DNA of 64,000 nt from Ideonella margarita (GTDB lineage: Bacteria > Pseudomonadota > Gammaproteobacteria > Burkholderiales > Burkholderiaceae_C): assembly GCF_038066635.1 (NCBI RefSeq), contig NZ_JBBUTI010000002.1, positions 124,001 to 188,000 on the forward strand, given 5' to 3'. The position numbers were made by a program, and so were the translations under genes. Within the stretch, counting starts at the first letter, position 1. Every line of letters starts with the position of its first letter. The notes beneath the pieces were generated by a model. It was not told the origin of the DNA. It was given only the letters and a program-made list of their open reading frames with translations, and made no database searches. Shown in pieces: positions 50,382-59,143 of the stretch.

Positions 50382-53360
50382 TCAGGCGTTGTCACGCTCG
50401 ATCTGGCAGACCGTGGTCTTGGTTTCCTGCATCATCGTCACGCTGTCGTAACCGTAGGTCGTCGCGGTGTTGATGGCCTCGCCGCGCACCACCGGCATGG
50501 CGCCTTGCGGGTAATAAGCCGCCATGTCCAGGCCGCCCCAGCGTCCCGAGAAGTGGAACGGCAGGAACACGGTTTCCGCATCCACGCGCTCAGTCACCAT
50601 GGCCTTCACACGGATGCCGCGGAAGCCTTCGACGCCAGCCATCGGCGGGGTCTTCACCCAAACGTACTCACCGTTGCGAATGCCGCGGTCGTTGGCAGCC
50701 TTCGGGTTCAGCTCGACGAACATGTCCTGCTGCAGTTCGGCCAGCCAGGGGTTCGAGCGGGTTTCCTCGCCGCCGCCTTCGTACTCCACCAGACGGCCGG
50801 AGGTCATGATCAGCGGGAAGTTCTTGCCGATGTCCTTGTTCTTTTCCTGCACGGTCTTGTAAAGCGTCGGCAGGCGCCAGAAGGCCTTCTTGTCGTCGTG
50901 CGTCGGGTACTTGGCGACCAGGTCCGGACGCGTGCTGTACAGCGGCTCGCGGTGCTGCGGAATCGGATCCGGGAAGTTCCAGACGATGGCGCGGGCCTTG
51001 GCATTGCCAAACGGGTGGCAGCCGTGGTTCTTCATCACCACGCGGATGATGCCGCCCGACGAGTCGGTCTTCCAGTTCTTGCCTTCCGCGGCCTTCTGCT
51101 CGGCCTCGGTCAGCTCGCCCCACCAGCCCAGCTTCTTCACCAGCAGGTGGTCGAACTCGGGGTAGCCGGTCGTCAGGTCAGCACCCAGCGAGTGGGAGCC
51201 ATCCGCGGCCAGCAGCGACACGCCTTCACGTTCCACACCGAAGTTCGCGCGGAAGTTGCCGCCGCCGTCCATCACGTGCTTGGAGGTGTCGTACAGGTTC
51301 GGCGAGCCGGGGTGCTTCATCTCGGCGGTGCCCCAGCACGGCCACGGCAGACCGAAGTAGTCACCGTCGAGGCTGTAGCCGGAGGCCTTGTCGATGCCGC
51401 CCTTGGCACGCAGCGTCTTCACGTCGAAGACATGCATGTTGCGCATGTGGGCCTTCAGGCGCTCCGGCGAGTGGCCGGTGTAGCCGATGGTCCAGACGCT
51501 CTTGTTGATTTCACGCAGGATGGACTCGGTTTCGGGCTCGAGCATGCCGCCCTTGCCCTTGACCATCTTGTAGTTCTTGACCAGCTCCTTGTCGAAGCCC
51601 AGCTTCTGAGCCAGCTGGTACATGATCATGTGGTCGGTGCGCGATTCCCACAGCGGCTCGATGACCTGCTCGCGCCATTGCACCGAGCGGTTCGAGGCGG
51701 TGCACGAGCCGGTGGTCTCGAACTGGGTACAGGCCGGCAGCAGGTACACGGCGCGCTTCGGGTTCAAGTCTTCCGGCTTGCCGGGCATCGCGGCCATGGC
51801 GGCGGTGGCCGACGGGAATGGATCCACCACGACCAGCAGGTCGAGCTTGTCCATCGCCTTCTTCATCTCCAGACCCCGGGTCTGCGAGTTGGGTGCATGG
51901 CCCCAGAAGAACAGACCACGCAGGTTGGATTCCTGGTCGATCAGTTCGTTCTTCTCCAGCACACCGTCGATCCAGCGCGACACCGTCATGCCGGACTTGG
52001 TCATCATGCCCGGCGCGAACTGCTTCTTGATCCACTCGTAATCAACGTCCCAGGCCTTGGCGAAATGCTTCCAGGAACCTTCGGCCAGGCCGTAGTAGCC
52101 CGGCAGCGAATCGGGGTTCGGGCCGACGTCGGTAGCGCCTTGCACGTTGTCGTGGCCACGGAAGATGTTGGTGCCGCCACCGCTCTTGCCGACGTTGCCC
52201 AAGGCCAGCTGCAGCAGGCAGCTGGCGCGCACGATGGCGTTGCCGATGGTGTGCTGGGTCTGGCCCATGCACCAGACGATGGTGCCCGGGCGGTTCTCGG
52301 CCAGGATCTTCGCGACCTTGTAGCAGGTGGCTTCGTCAACGCCGCAGGCTTCCTGAACCTTCTCGGGCGTCCACTTGGTCAGGCATTCCTCGCGCACCTT
52401 CTCCATGCCATAGACACGGTCCTCGATGTACTTCTTGTCTTCCCAGCCGTTCTTGAAGATGTGGTGCATCACACCGAACAGGAACGGAATGTCAGAGCCA
52501 GAGCGGATGCGCACGTACTCGTCGGCCTTGGCGGCCGTGCGGGTGAAGCGCGGGTCCACCACGATCATCTTGCAGCCGGTTTCCTTGGCGTGCAGCATGT
52601 GCAGCATCGACACCGGGTGGGCTTCCGCCGCATTCGAGCCGATGTAGATCGCCGCCTTGGCGTTCTGCATGTCGTTGTAGGAGTTGGTCATCGCGCCATA
52701 CCCCCACGTGTTGGCCACGCCGGCCACGGTGGTGGAGTGGCAGATGCGCGCCTGGTGATCGGTGTTGTTGCTGCCCCAGAAGCTGATCCACTTGCGCAAC
52801 AGATACGCCTGCTCGTTGTTGTGCTTGGACGAGCCGACCACGAACAGCGAATCCGGGCCGCTTTCCTTGCGCAGCTCCAGCATCTTGGCGCTGATTTCTT
52901 CCAGTGCCTGATCCCAGCTGATGCGTTCGTACTTGCCGTTGACCAGCTTCATCGGCGTGCGCAGGCGGTACTCACCGTGGCCGTGCTCACGCAGGGCCGC
53001 ACCCTTCGCGCAGTGCGCGCCCAGGTTGATCGGCGAATCGAACACCGCCTCCTGGCGCACCCACACGCCGTTTTCAACCACAGCGTCCACGGCACAGCCC
53101 ACCGAGCAGTGGCCGCACACCGTGCGCTTGACTTCCACCTTCTTGGCGCCGTCGGCCGCCTTCGGCGCATCCGAGGCTTCAGCGCGGCGGACCAGCGTCA
53201 GCTGCGACGCAGCAATGCCGGCGCCCACGCCCAGGCCGGAGCGGCGCAGGAAGGAGCGGCGGTCCATCGTGGGGATGGCGCGCGCCACACCGCGCGTCAG
53301 ACTATTGACGAGGCCTGAGCCACTCTGGCCAGCTTGGTTGGATCTGCGAGTCAGCAGCAT
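50382..53360 (-). CDS. formate dehydrogenase alpha (catalytic) subunit, Cys type
   Basis: A 992 aa molybdopterin (bisMGD) enzyme oxidising formate to CO2. A twin-arginine motif (DRRSFLRRSGLG, about residues 33-44) marks export to the periplasm, after an unusual 31-residue N-terminal extension. The proximal [4Fe-4S] Cys are about C82, C85, C89 and C117. The active site aligns with E. coli FdnG, with Cys at about 207 (ARICHSTTVAG) where E. coli has selenocysteine. ATG 53360 has AGGAG upstream; an internal ATG at the TAT motif is the alternative. Confidence 0.96.
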   Translation of the reverse strand: MLLTRRSNQAGQSGSGLVNSLTRGVARAIPTMDRRSFLRRSGLGVGAGIAASQLTLVRRAEASDAPKAADGAKKVEVKRTVCGHCSVGCAVDAVVENGVWVRQEAVFDSPINLGAHCAKGAALREHGHGEYRLRTPMKLVNGKYERISWDQALEEISAKMLELRKESGPDSLFVVGSSKHNNEQAYLLRKWISFWGSNNTDHQARICHSTTVAGVANTWGYGAMTNSYNDMQNAKAAIYIGSNAAEAHPVSMLHMLHAKETGCKMIVVDPRFTRTAAKADEYVRIRSGSDIPFLFGVMHHIFKNGWEDKKYIEDRVYGMEKVREECLTKWTPEKVQEACGVDEATCYKVAKILAENRPGTIVWCMGQTQHTIGNAIVRASCLLQLALGNVGKSGGGTNIFRGHDNVQGATDVGPNPDSLPGYYGLAEGSWKHFAKAWDVDYEWIKKQFAPGMMTKSGMTVSRWIDGVLEKNELIDQESNLRGLFFWGHAPNSQTRGLEMKKAMDKLDLLVVVDPFPSATAAMAAMPGKPEDLNPKRAVYLLPACTQFETTGSCTASNRSVQWREQVIEPLWESRTDHMIMYQLAQKLGFDKELVKNYKMVKGKGGMLEPETESILREINKSVWTIGYTGHSPERLKAHMRNMHVFDVKTLRAKGGIDKASGYSLDGDYFGLPWPCWGTAEMKHPGSPNLYDTSKHVMDGGGNFRANFGVEREGVSLLAADGSHSLGADLTTGYPEFDHLLVKKLGWWGELTEAEQKAAEGKNWKTDSSGGIIRVVMKNHGCHPFGNAKARAIVWNFPDPIPQHREPLYSTRPDLVAKYPTHDDKKAFWRLPTLYKTVQEKNKDIGKNFPLIMTSGRLVEYEGGGEETRSNPWLAELQQDMFVELNPKAANDRGIRNGEYVWVKTPPMAGVEGFRGIRVKAMVTERVDAETVFLPFHFSGRWGGLDMAAYYPQGAMPVVRGEAINTATTYGYDSVTMMQETKTTVCQIERDNA

Positions 53361-53467
53361 GGAATCTCCTGGAGGCGGAAGCGACAGGTTCGGCCAGCGG
53401 GCCGACAAGGTGCGCGTCAACAAAAACCAATGGCCGCGTCAGTCGCGGCCAGCTTTCAAGGCAACGC

Positions 53468-53680
53468 TCAGACCCGGGCGGTCTGGTAGTAGCGCATCAC
53501 GTGGGCCGTTTCCTGGTAGCCGTCCTTGCCGGTTTCCGGCACGGGCGACACGGGGGCGACAGCCACGGGCGCCGGGGCGCTCGGCAACACCGCTGCCACG
53601 GCCGCCAGGGCGCCTGCCGTGCCCACACCCGCGAAGAGGGTGCGTCGTGACACAGGGGAAAGTTTCTTGGCGTCGTTCAT
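53468..53680 (-). CDS. formate dehydrogenase region TAT-target protein
   Basis: A 70 aa protein of the small TAT-leader family found next to formate dehydrogenases. SRRTLFAGVGTAGALAAVAAVLP forms the twin-arginine signal (about residues 11-33), followed by a short tail ending GYQETAHVMRYYQTARV, the conserved C-terminal part. GGAGA lies before the ATG. First gene of the fdh operon, 107 bp before the catalytic gene. Function unknown. Confidence 0.85.
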   Translation of the reverse strand: MNDAKKLSPVSRRTLFAGVGTAGALAAVAAVLPSAPAPVAVAPVSPVPETGKDGYQETAHVMRYYQTARV

Positions 53681-53798
53681 GGTGTTCTCCGGCACAGCGT
53701 GACTGCGAATGACATATGCAATTGAATGCATGGTAGCCGTCACATTAGGGATGACGCCAGCTTCTTGAACAATCAGAAACAACCCCCACGCCGACCAC

Positions 53799-53831
53799 GA
53801 CAATCTGTCTGGTGGCGCGACAAGTTGTCGC
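53799..53831. promoter_or_regulatory. tandem palindromes in the fdh/regulator divergent region
   Basis: The 202 bp gap (53681-53882) holds a perfect 15 bp palindrome GCGACAA-G-TTGTCGC (53817-53831) and a weaker GACA-ATC-TGTC (53799-53809). Their centres are 20 bp apart, about two helical turns. The strong site recurs before the mrp operon. Also here are a -10-like TAGAAT (53868-53873) for the regulator and a TTGTTC-N17-CCTAAT candidate on the minus strand for fdh. Confidence 0.65.
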
Positions 53832-53882
53832 AACATCCCGACTTGCGCCAGCCTTTGCGGCTGTGCCTAGAATCCGCCGCCT

Positions 53883-55304
53883 GTGACCGCCCATCTGCCG
53901 CCCCCCACCACGCCGTCGGCGCCCGCGCCAGGCGCGACCGACAACACCTGGCCACTGGCCAGCGTGCTGATCGTCGACGACGAGCCCGGCATGCGCAGCT
54001 TCCTCGAGAAGAGCCTGACGCCGCGCATGGGGCTGGTGCACACGGCCGGCGACGCCGAACAAGGCGAGGCGCTGGTGCGACGGCACCGCTACGACCTGAT
54101 CATCCTTGACAACGCCCTGCCGGGCCGCAGCGGCCTCGACTGGCTCAAGTCACTGCGCGAGGAAGGCTTCGCGGGCGAGACCATCCTCATCACCGCATTT
54201 GCCGACCTCGACACCGCCATCGAGGCCCTGCGCGCGGGCGCCAGCGACTTCATCCTCAAGCCCTTCCGGCTGACCCAGATCCTCAACGCGGTTCGACAGA
54301 GCCTGGAGCGCCGCGAGTTGCGCCGCGAGAACTTCGTGCTGCGGCGCGCGCTGTCGCAGCGCACCCCGACGGCCGACGGCCTGGTGGGCGATTCGCTGGC
54401 CATCCGGGGCCTGCAGGCCGCCATCCAGCGGGTGGCGGGCGTGGGCAGCACGGTGCTGTTGACTGGTGAGTCAGGCACCGGGAAGGAGTTGGCCGCGCTG
54501 GCCCTGCACCGCAACAGTCCACGCGCAGACGGGCCGTTCGTGCCGGTGAACTGCGCCACCTTGTCGCCCGAGCTGATCGAGGCCGAACTCTTCGGCCAGG
54601 CATGGCGCGGCCCGGACAGCAGCCGGCAGGTGCGCGACGGCCTGTTTGTCTACGCCCAGGGTGGCACCCTGTTCCTCGACGAGGTCGGCGAATTGCCGCA
54701 AGCCCTGCAAGCCACCTTGCTGCGGGCGCTGGAAGAGCGGCGCATTCGCCCGGTGGGCAGCGAGCAGGAAATCCCGGTCGATGTGCGCATCGTCGCCGCC
54801 ACCCACCGACCGCTGATGCAGGAAGTGGCTGCCGGCCGCTTCCGCAAAGACCTGTATTACCGGCTGCAGGTGGTGGAAATCAACCTGCCGCCGCTGCGCT
54901 CGCACAAGGAAGACATGCCGGCGCTGGTCGAGCACTTCATCGCCACGCTCGGCCCGCAATTGGGCGTGCCGCCGATCGAGGTCACGCCCGACGAGCTGGG
55001 CTTCCTGCAGCAATACGACTGGCCGGGCAATGTGCGTGAGTTGCGCAACCTGATCGAGCGCTCGTTGATTCTGGGCGCGCTGAATGTGTCGGCGCTTTAC
55101 CAAGGCTTGTCGCGCAGCGCGGCCGCCGCCAGCACACCGCCAACCGGCCACGCACTGCTGACCACCGACCTGCAGACGCTGGAGCGCCAGCACATCCTGG
55201 CGGTGCTGGATTCGGTGTCGGGCGACAAGACCCGCGCGGCCCAGCTGCTGGGCATCTCGCGCCGCACGCTGGAGCGCCGCGTGGTCGAGTGGGGCCTGCA
55301 ATGA
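53883..55304 (+). CDS. NtrC-type response regulator lacking GAFTGA
   Basis: A 473 aa regulator. The receiver domain (about residues 27-140) has the acidic pocket VDDEPG, phospho-acceptor D76 in LIILDNALPG, and a conserved Lys (LKPF). The AAA+ domain (about 165-400) has Walker A GESGTGKE at about 195-202, Walker B GGTLFLDEVGE and the arginine-finger region. A C-terminal Fis-type HTH follows (KTRAAQLLGISRRTLERR). The sigma-54 contact loop GAFTGA is replaced by AWRGPDSSRQ after ELFGQ. GTG 53883 is used, almost leaderless if TAGAAT is the -10. It is divergent from fdh and 41 bp before its kinase. Confidence 0.9.
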   Translation: MTAHLPPPTTPSAPAPGATDNTWPLASVLIVDDEPGMRSFLEKSLTPRMGLVHTAGDAEQGEALVRRHRYDLIILDNALPGRSGLDWLKSLREEGFAGETILITAFADLDTAIEALRAGASDFILKPFRLTQILNAVRQSLERRELRRENFVLRRALSQRTPTADGLVGDSLAIRGLQAAIQRVAGVGSTVLLTGESGTGKELAALALHRNSPRADGPFVPVNCATLSPELIEAELFGQAWRGPDSSRQVRDGLFVYAQGGTLFLDEVGELPQALQATLLRALEERRIRPVGSEQEIPVDVRIVAATHRPLMQEVAAGRFRKDLYYRLQVVEINLPPLRSHKEDMPALVEHFIATLGPQLGVPPIEVTPDELGFLQQYDWPGNVRELRNLIERSLILGALNVSALYQGLSRSAAAASTPPTGHALLTTDLQTLERQHILAVLDSVSGDKTRAAQLLGISRRTLERRVVEWGLQ

Positions 55305-55345
55305 GCTCCGGCTGCCGCCGCACCACCTTGCGCCGCGGCTGAGCC

Positions 55346-57460
55346 ATGCCCCGGCTGCAGTTCAAGCACTGGCCCATCCGCCGCAAGCTGCTGGCGATGG
55401 TGCTGATGCCGCTGGTGGTGGTGCTGCCGCTGCTGGGCATGTTCCTGCTGATCTGGGGCAATGCGGCGGTGGACCAGCTGCTGGTGGCCAAGGTGCGGGC
55501 CGACCTGGCCGTGGCCCGCAGCCACTTCGACCGCATGCTCACCGACGTGGGTGGCAGCGCGGCGGCCATGGCCGATTCCCGCGCGCTGAGCGACGCACTC
55601 GACGGCGTGCTGCCGGCGCAGGGCAGCTCGGCGGCCGTGCGCGGCGACCAAGCGAAAGCGCACGCGCAAGACCTGCCCGCGCTGCTGCGCCGCCTGCGCG
55701 ACCGGGAGCGTCTTGACTTCATCCAGTTCCGCAGCGCTGACGGGCAACTGCTGGCGGGCGCCGACAGCGCCCTTCAGACCGGCGCTGCAGCCGCGCAAGG
55801 CGCCGCCCTGCCCTGGGTGCCCCCGACCAGCCCGCGGCCCCAGGGCTCGGTTGAGGTGCTGAGCGCGGCGCAGCAAGCGGCCCTGCCCGAAGCCCTGCGC
55901 GCCCGCGTCGCGGTGCCCCTGCTGGCCACGGCCAATGCCGCCCCCAGCGCGCAGGCACAGGAAGACCGCGCGATGGTGGTCATGGCCACTGCAGACGTGC
56001 GGGGCCCGGATGGCCAGCTGCGCGGCCACCTGCAGGCCGGCGTACTGCTGAACCGCAACCTCGGCTTCATCGACCAGCTCAACGAGGTGGTTTATCCGGA
56101 AGGTGCGCTGCCCCAGGGCAGCCACGGCACGGCAACGCTGTTCCTCGACGATGTGCGCATCAGCACCAATGTGCGGCTGTTCGGCGGCGAAGCCAGTGAG
56201 CGGGCCATCGGCACGCGTGTATCAAGCACCGTGCGCGAGGCCGTGCTGGGCCGGGGCGACACCTGGCTGGACCGCGCCTTCGTCGTGAAAGATTGGTACG
56301 TCTCTGGTTACCTGCCTTTGACCGACCACCTCGGCCGGCGCGTCGGCATGCTCTACGTGGGCTTTCTGGAGGCGCCGTTTGTCGGTCTGAAATACATCGC
56401 GCTGGCCACCATCGGCCTGATCTTCTTCGCGGTGATGCTGGTGGCGGGCTGGGTCAGCCTGCGCTGGGCACGCGGCATCTTCCGCCCGCTGGAGCAGATG
56501 AGCCGCACCATCATCCAGCTGGAGGCCGGCGACAGCCAGGCGCGCGTCGGCGCAGTCAACAGCCGCGACGAGATTGGCGAGCTGGCCGCCCACTTCGACC
56601 ACTTGCTCGACACGCTCGATCAGCGCACCGACGAGTTGCAGGCCCTGAACCAGGCGCTCGATGCCAAGGTGGCGCAGCGCACCGCCGCGCTGGCCAGCCG
56701 CACGCTGGAGCTGGAAACCGCCCAGCAGCAGCTGGTGCGCGCCGAAAAGCTGGCGGCCATCGGCCAGCTCACCGCCGGCATCGCGCACGAGGTGAACAAC
56801 CCGATCGCCGTGATCCAGGGCAACCTCGATCTGGCCCGTGAGCTGCTGGGCCCGCACGCCCGCCTGGTGCGCGACGAGCTGACGCTGATGGACCAGCAGA
56901 TCGAGCGCATGCGCCTCATCGTGACCCGGCTGCTGCAATTTGCCCGGCCGGGTGACTATGCGGGTTACGTCGACACCGTTGATGCGGCCCGGGAACTGCG
57001 CGACTGCCTGCCGCTGGTCGAGCACCTCCTGCACGGCGCGCAGGTGCAGGTGCACACCGACTGGCAGCACACCCGCAACGCCCAGATCAACCGCCAGGAA
57101 TTGCAGCAGGTGCTGGTGAACCTGCTGGTGAATGCCCTGCAGGCCATGCCCGAAGGCGGCGAGCTGCGGCTCTCCACCGCCGACTGGACGGAGCTGGGTG
57201 TGGAGATCCGGGTCGAGGACACCGGGCCGGGCTTGCCGGCCGAGTTGCTCAACCGACTTTTCCAGCCCTTTGCCACCGGCCGCAATGAGGGCACCGGCCT
57301 GGGCTTGTGGATCAGCCACAGCCTGGTCGAGCGCTATGGCGGCGAGCTGCAGGTCATCAATCTGCCGGGGCGTGGTGCCCGTGTCAGCCTGCGCCTGCGC
57401 AGCGACGTGCCCCCGCCACCCGAGCCACCGAGGCCCCACCCCGACACCTCGGCGGTGTAA
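55346..57460 (+). CDS. sensor histidine kinase of the fdh locus
   Basis: A 704 aa membrane kinase. Transmembrane helix 1 (about residues 17-38) and helix 2 (about 350-372) bracket a periplasmic dCache-like sensor domain. A HAMP domain follows (about 372-425, FRPLEQMSRTIIQLEAGD), then a coiled coil. The HisKA box has His at about 481 in GIAHEVNNPIAV, and the ATPase has N-box VLVNLLVNALQAM, DTGPGLP and GTGLGLWIS. It presumably phosphorylates the preceding regulator; the signal is unknown. Confidence 0.92.
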   Translation: MPRLQFKHWPIRRKLLAMVLMPLVVVLPLLGMFLLIWGNAAVDQLLVAKVRADLAVARSHFDRMLTDVGGSAAAMADSRALSDALDGVLPAQGSSAAVRGDQAKAHAQDLPALLRRLRDRERLDFIQFRSADGQLLAGADSALQTGAAAAQGAALPWVPPTSPRPQGSVEVLSAAQQAALPEALRARVAVPLLATANAAPSAQAQEDRAMVVMATADVRGPDGQLRGHLQAGVLLNRNLGFIDQLNEVVYPEGALPQGSHGTATLFLDDVRISTNVRLFGGEASERAIGTRVSSTVREAVLGRGDTWLDRAFVVKDWYVSGYLPLTDHLGRRVGMLYVGFLEAPFVGLKYIALATIGLIFFAVMLVAGWVSLRWARGIFRPLEQMSRTIIQLEAGDSQARVGAVNSRDEIGELAAHFDHLLDTLDQRTDELQALNQALDAKVAQRTAALASRTLELETAQQQLVRAEKLAAIGQLTAGIAHEVNNPIAVIQGNLDLARELLGPHARLVRDELTLMDQQIERMRLIVTRLLQFARPGDYAGYVDTVDAARELRDCLPLVEHLLHGAQVQVHTDWQHTRNAQINRQELQQVLVNLLVNALQAMPEGGELRLSTADWTELGVEIRVEDTGPGLPAELLNRLFQPFATGRNEGTGLGLWISHSLVERYGGELQVINLPGRGARVSLRLRSDVPPPPEPPRPHPDTSAV

Positions 57461-57478
57461 ACCCTGAGGCAAGCCCCT

Positions 57479-57493
57479 GCGACAGGCTGTCGC
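57479..57493. promoter_or_regulatory. second copy of the fdh-locus palindrome
   Basis: GCGACAG-G-CTGTCGC followed by AAC, upstream of mrp. It matches the 53817-53831 site except for a symmetric A/T to G/C change that keeps the dyad. If TAGACT (57506-57511) is the -10, this site covers the -35 region. Confidence 0.65.
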
Positions 57494-57546
57494 AACGCCA
57501 GCCGGTAGACTCGCGCACGTTTTACCTATGCACACCTGAACCTACC

Positions 57547-58638
57547 ATGGCGCTGACCGAACAAGCTGTCCTCGACGCACTGACCACCGTGGTCGACCCC
57601 AACACCGGCCGTGATTTCGTGTCGGCCAAGCAGGTCAGGAACCTTCGCATCGACGGCACCGACGTGTCCTTCGATGTCGAGCTGGGTTACCCGGCACAAA
57701 GCCAGATGCCGACGCTGCGCAAGGCCCTGATCGCGGCCACCCGCAGCGTGGGTGGCGTGGAGAACGTCAGCGTCAACCTGAGCGTGAAGATCGTGGCGCA
57801 CCAGGTGCAGCGCGGCGTCTCGCTGCTGCCGGGCGTGAAGAACATCATCGCCGTGGCCTCGGGCAAGGGCGGCGTGGGCAAGAGCACCACCACCGTCAAC
57901 CTGGCCCTGGCCCTGGCGGCCGAAGGCGCCAAGGTCGGCATCCTGGACGCCGACATCTACGGCCCGAGCCAGCCCATGATGATGGGCATCACCGGCCGGC
58001 CGGAAAGCCTGGACGGCAAGACCATGGAGCCGCTGGAGAACTACGGCGTCAAGGTGGCCTCCATCGGTTTCCTGATCAATGAAGACGACGCCATGATCTG
58101 GCGCGGCCCGATGGCCACCCAGGCGCTGGAGCAGCTGCTGCGCCAGACCAACTGGGGCGACCTCGACTACCTGATCGTCGACATGCCCCCGGGCACCGGC
58201 GACATCCAGCTGACGCTGAGCCAGCGCGTGCCGATCACCGGCGCCGTCATTGTCACCACCCCGCAAGACATCGCCCTGCTTGACGCCAAGAAGGGTCTGA
58301 AGATGTTCGAGAAGGTGGGCGTGCCCATCCTCGGCATCGTCGAGAACATGGCTGTGTATTGCTGCCCGAACTGCGGCCACATGGAACACATCTTCGGCGC
58401 CGATGGCGGCAAGAAGATGGCCACCGACTACGGTGTGGATTACCTCGGCGCCCTGCCGCTGAACCTGTCGATCCGCGTGCAGGCCGATGCCGGCCGCCCG
58501 ACCGTGGTGAGCGAGCCTGATGGCGAGATCTCCGGCCTCTACAAGACCGTGGCGCGCCAGGTGGCGGTGAAGATCGCCCAGCGCACCAAGGACTTCTCGT
58601 CGAAGTTCCCGACCATCACCGTGTCGAAGAACACCTGA
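57547..58638 (+). CDS. apbC: Mrp/ApbC iron-sulfur cluster carrier ATPase
   Basis: A 363 aa P-loop NTPase that carries and delivers [4Fe-4S] clusters. An N-terminal MIP18-like domain (about residues 1-90) is followed by the deviant Walker A GKGGVGKST at about 106-114, the Walker B region LIVDMPPGTGD, and the cluster-binding CPNCGH at about 271-276. First gene of a likely FDH-maturation operon. ATG 57547 is fixed by the conserved N-terminus. Confidence 0.95.
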   Translation: MALTEQAVLDALTTVVDPNTGRDFVSAKQVRNLRIDGTDVSFDVELGYPAQSQMPTLRKALIAATRSVGGVENVSVNLSVKIVAHQVQRGVSLLPGVKNIIAVASGKGGVGKSTTTVNLALALAAEGAKVGILDADIYGPSQPMMMGITGRPESLDGKTMEPLENYGVKVASIGFLINEDDAMIWRGPMATQALEQLLRQTNWGDLDYLIVDMPPGTGDIQLTLSQRVPITGAVIVTTPQDIALLDAKKGLKMFEKVGVPILGIVENMAVYCCPNCGHMEHIFGADGGKKMATDYGVDYLGALPLNLSIRVQADAGRPTVVSEPDGEISGLYKTVARQVAVKIAQRTKDFSSKFPTITVSKNT

Positions 58639-58647
58639 GCGACAAGC

Positions 58648-59130
58648 ATGCGTGAAGCGTTGCCCCAGCTGCGCGTGGCGGTGGTCATCGAGCGCCAGCA
58701 CCAGCCCAACGTCTGGGAAGACTGGCGCTTCGTGATCGCCGACGTGGTGCCCGACACCGGCCTGTTCGGTGACGCTCCGCGCGTGCTGCGCGACGACGGC
58801 AAGACGGCGCAGACGCTGTACCCGGGGTTCGACGTCACGCTGTTCCACGACGAGGGCGAGGGCTACTACCTCAACCTCACCAGTGGCGCGCCGGTGTGGT
58901 TCGTGATGTGGCGGGTCGATGACGAGCACCCTTCACGCGCCTGGCCCGAGCAGGTCACGCTCTCGTACAACGAGGCGGGCCGGCTGCTGGACGCGCAGGA
59001 GCGCGTCGACAACCTGCCGCTGGGTGCCGATGAGCGCGAGTGGCTGCAGGCCTGGACCGACGCCAACTACCGCCCCGAGGTCAAGCAGCGCAAGCGCCCG
59101 GCCTCGTTCCGCGCCCCCGGCCAGCGTTGA
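58648..59130 (+). CDS. DUF3305 protein
   Basis: A 160 aa cytoplasmic protein matching the DUF3305 family, found beside formate dehydrogenase genes. Features include RVAVVIERQHQPNVWEDWRFVIADVV, the YPGFDVTLFHDEGEGYYLNL core and the aromatic APVWFVMWRVDDE. No known enzyme motif. It starts 9 bp after mrp and 13 bp before the DUF3306 gene; a role in FDH maturation is inferred only from context. Confidence 0.85.
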   Translation: MREALPQLRVAVVIERQHQPNVWEDWRFVIADVVPDTGLFGDAPRVLRDDGKTAQTLYPGFDVTLFHDEGEGYYLNLTSGAPVWFVMWRVDDEHPSRAWPEQVTLSYNEAGRLLDAQERVDNLPLGADEREWLQAWTDANYRPEVKQRKRPASFRAPGQR

Positions 59131-59143
59131 GGCAGCCCCGGCC

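Noticed and set aside
52730..52760. Search for an in-frame TGA (selenocysteine) in the FDH catalytic subunit
   Set aside because: The aligned position encodes Cys and the frame is uninterrupted.
50355..53318. A 987-codon open frame opposite the FDH catalytic gene
   Set aside because: Same antisense effect; composition is unlike any protein family and the opposite strand carries all FDH motifs.
53814..53831. A sigma-54-like TGGCGC...TTG at the fdh/regulator gap
   Set aside because: The spacing between the GG and the downstream TTG is off by a base and the expected GC is absent. The sequence is better explained by the palindrome.
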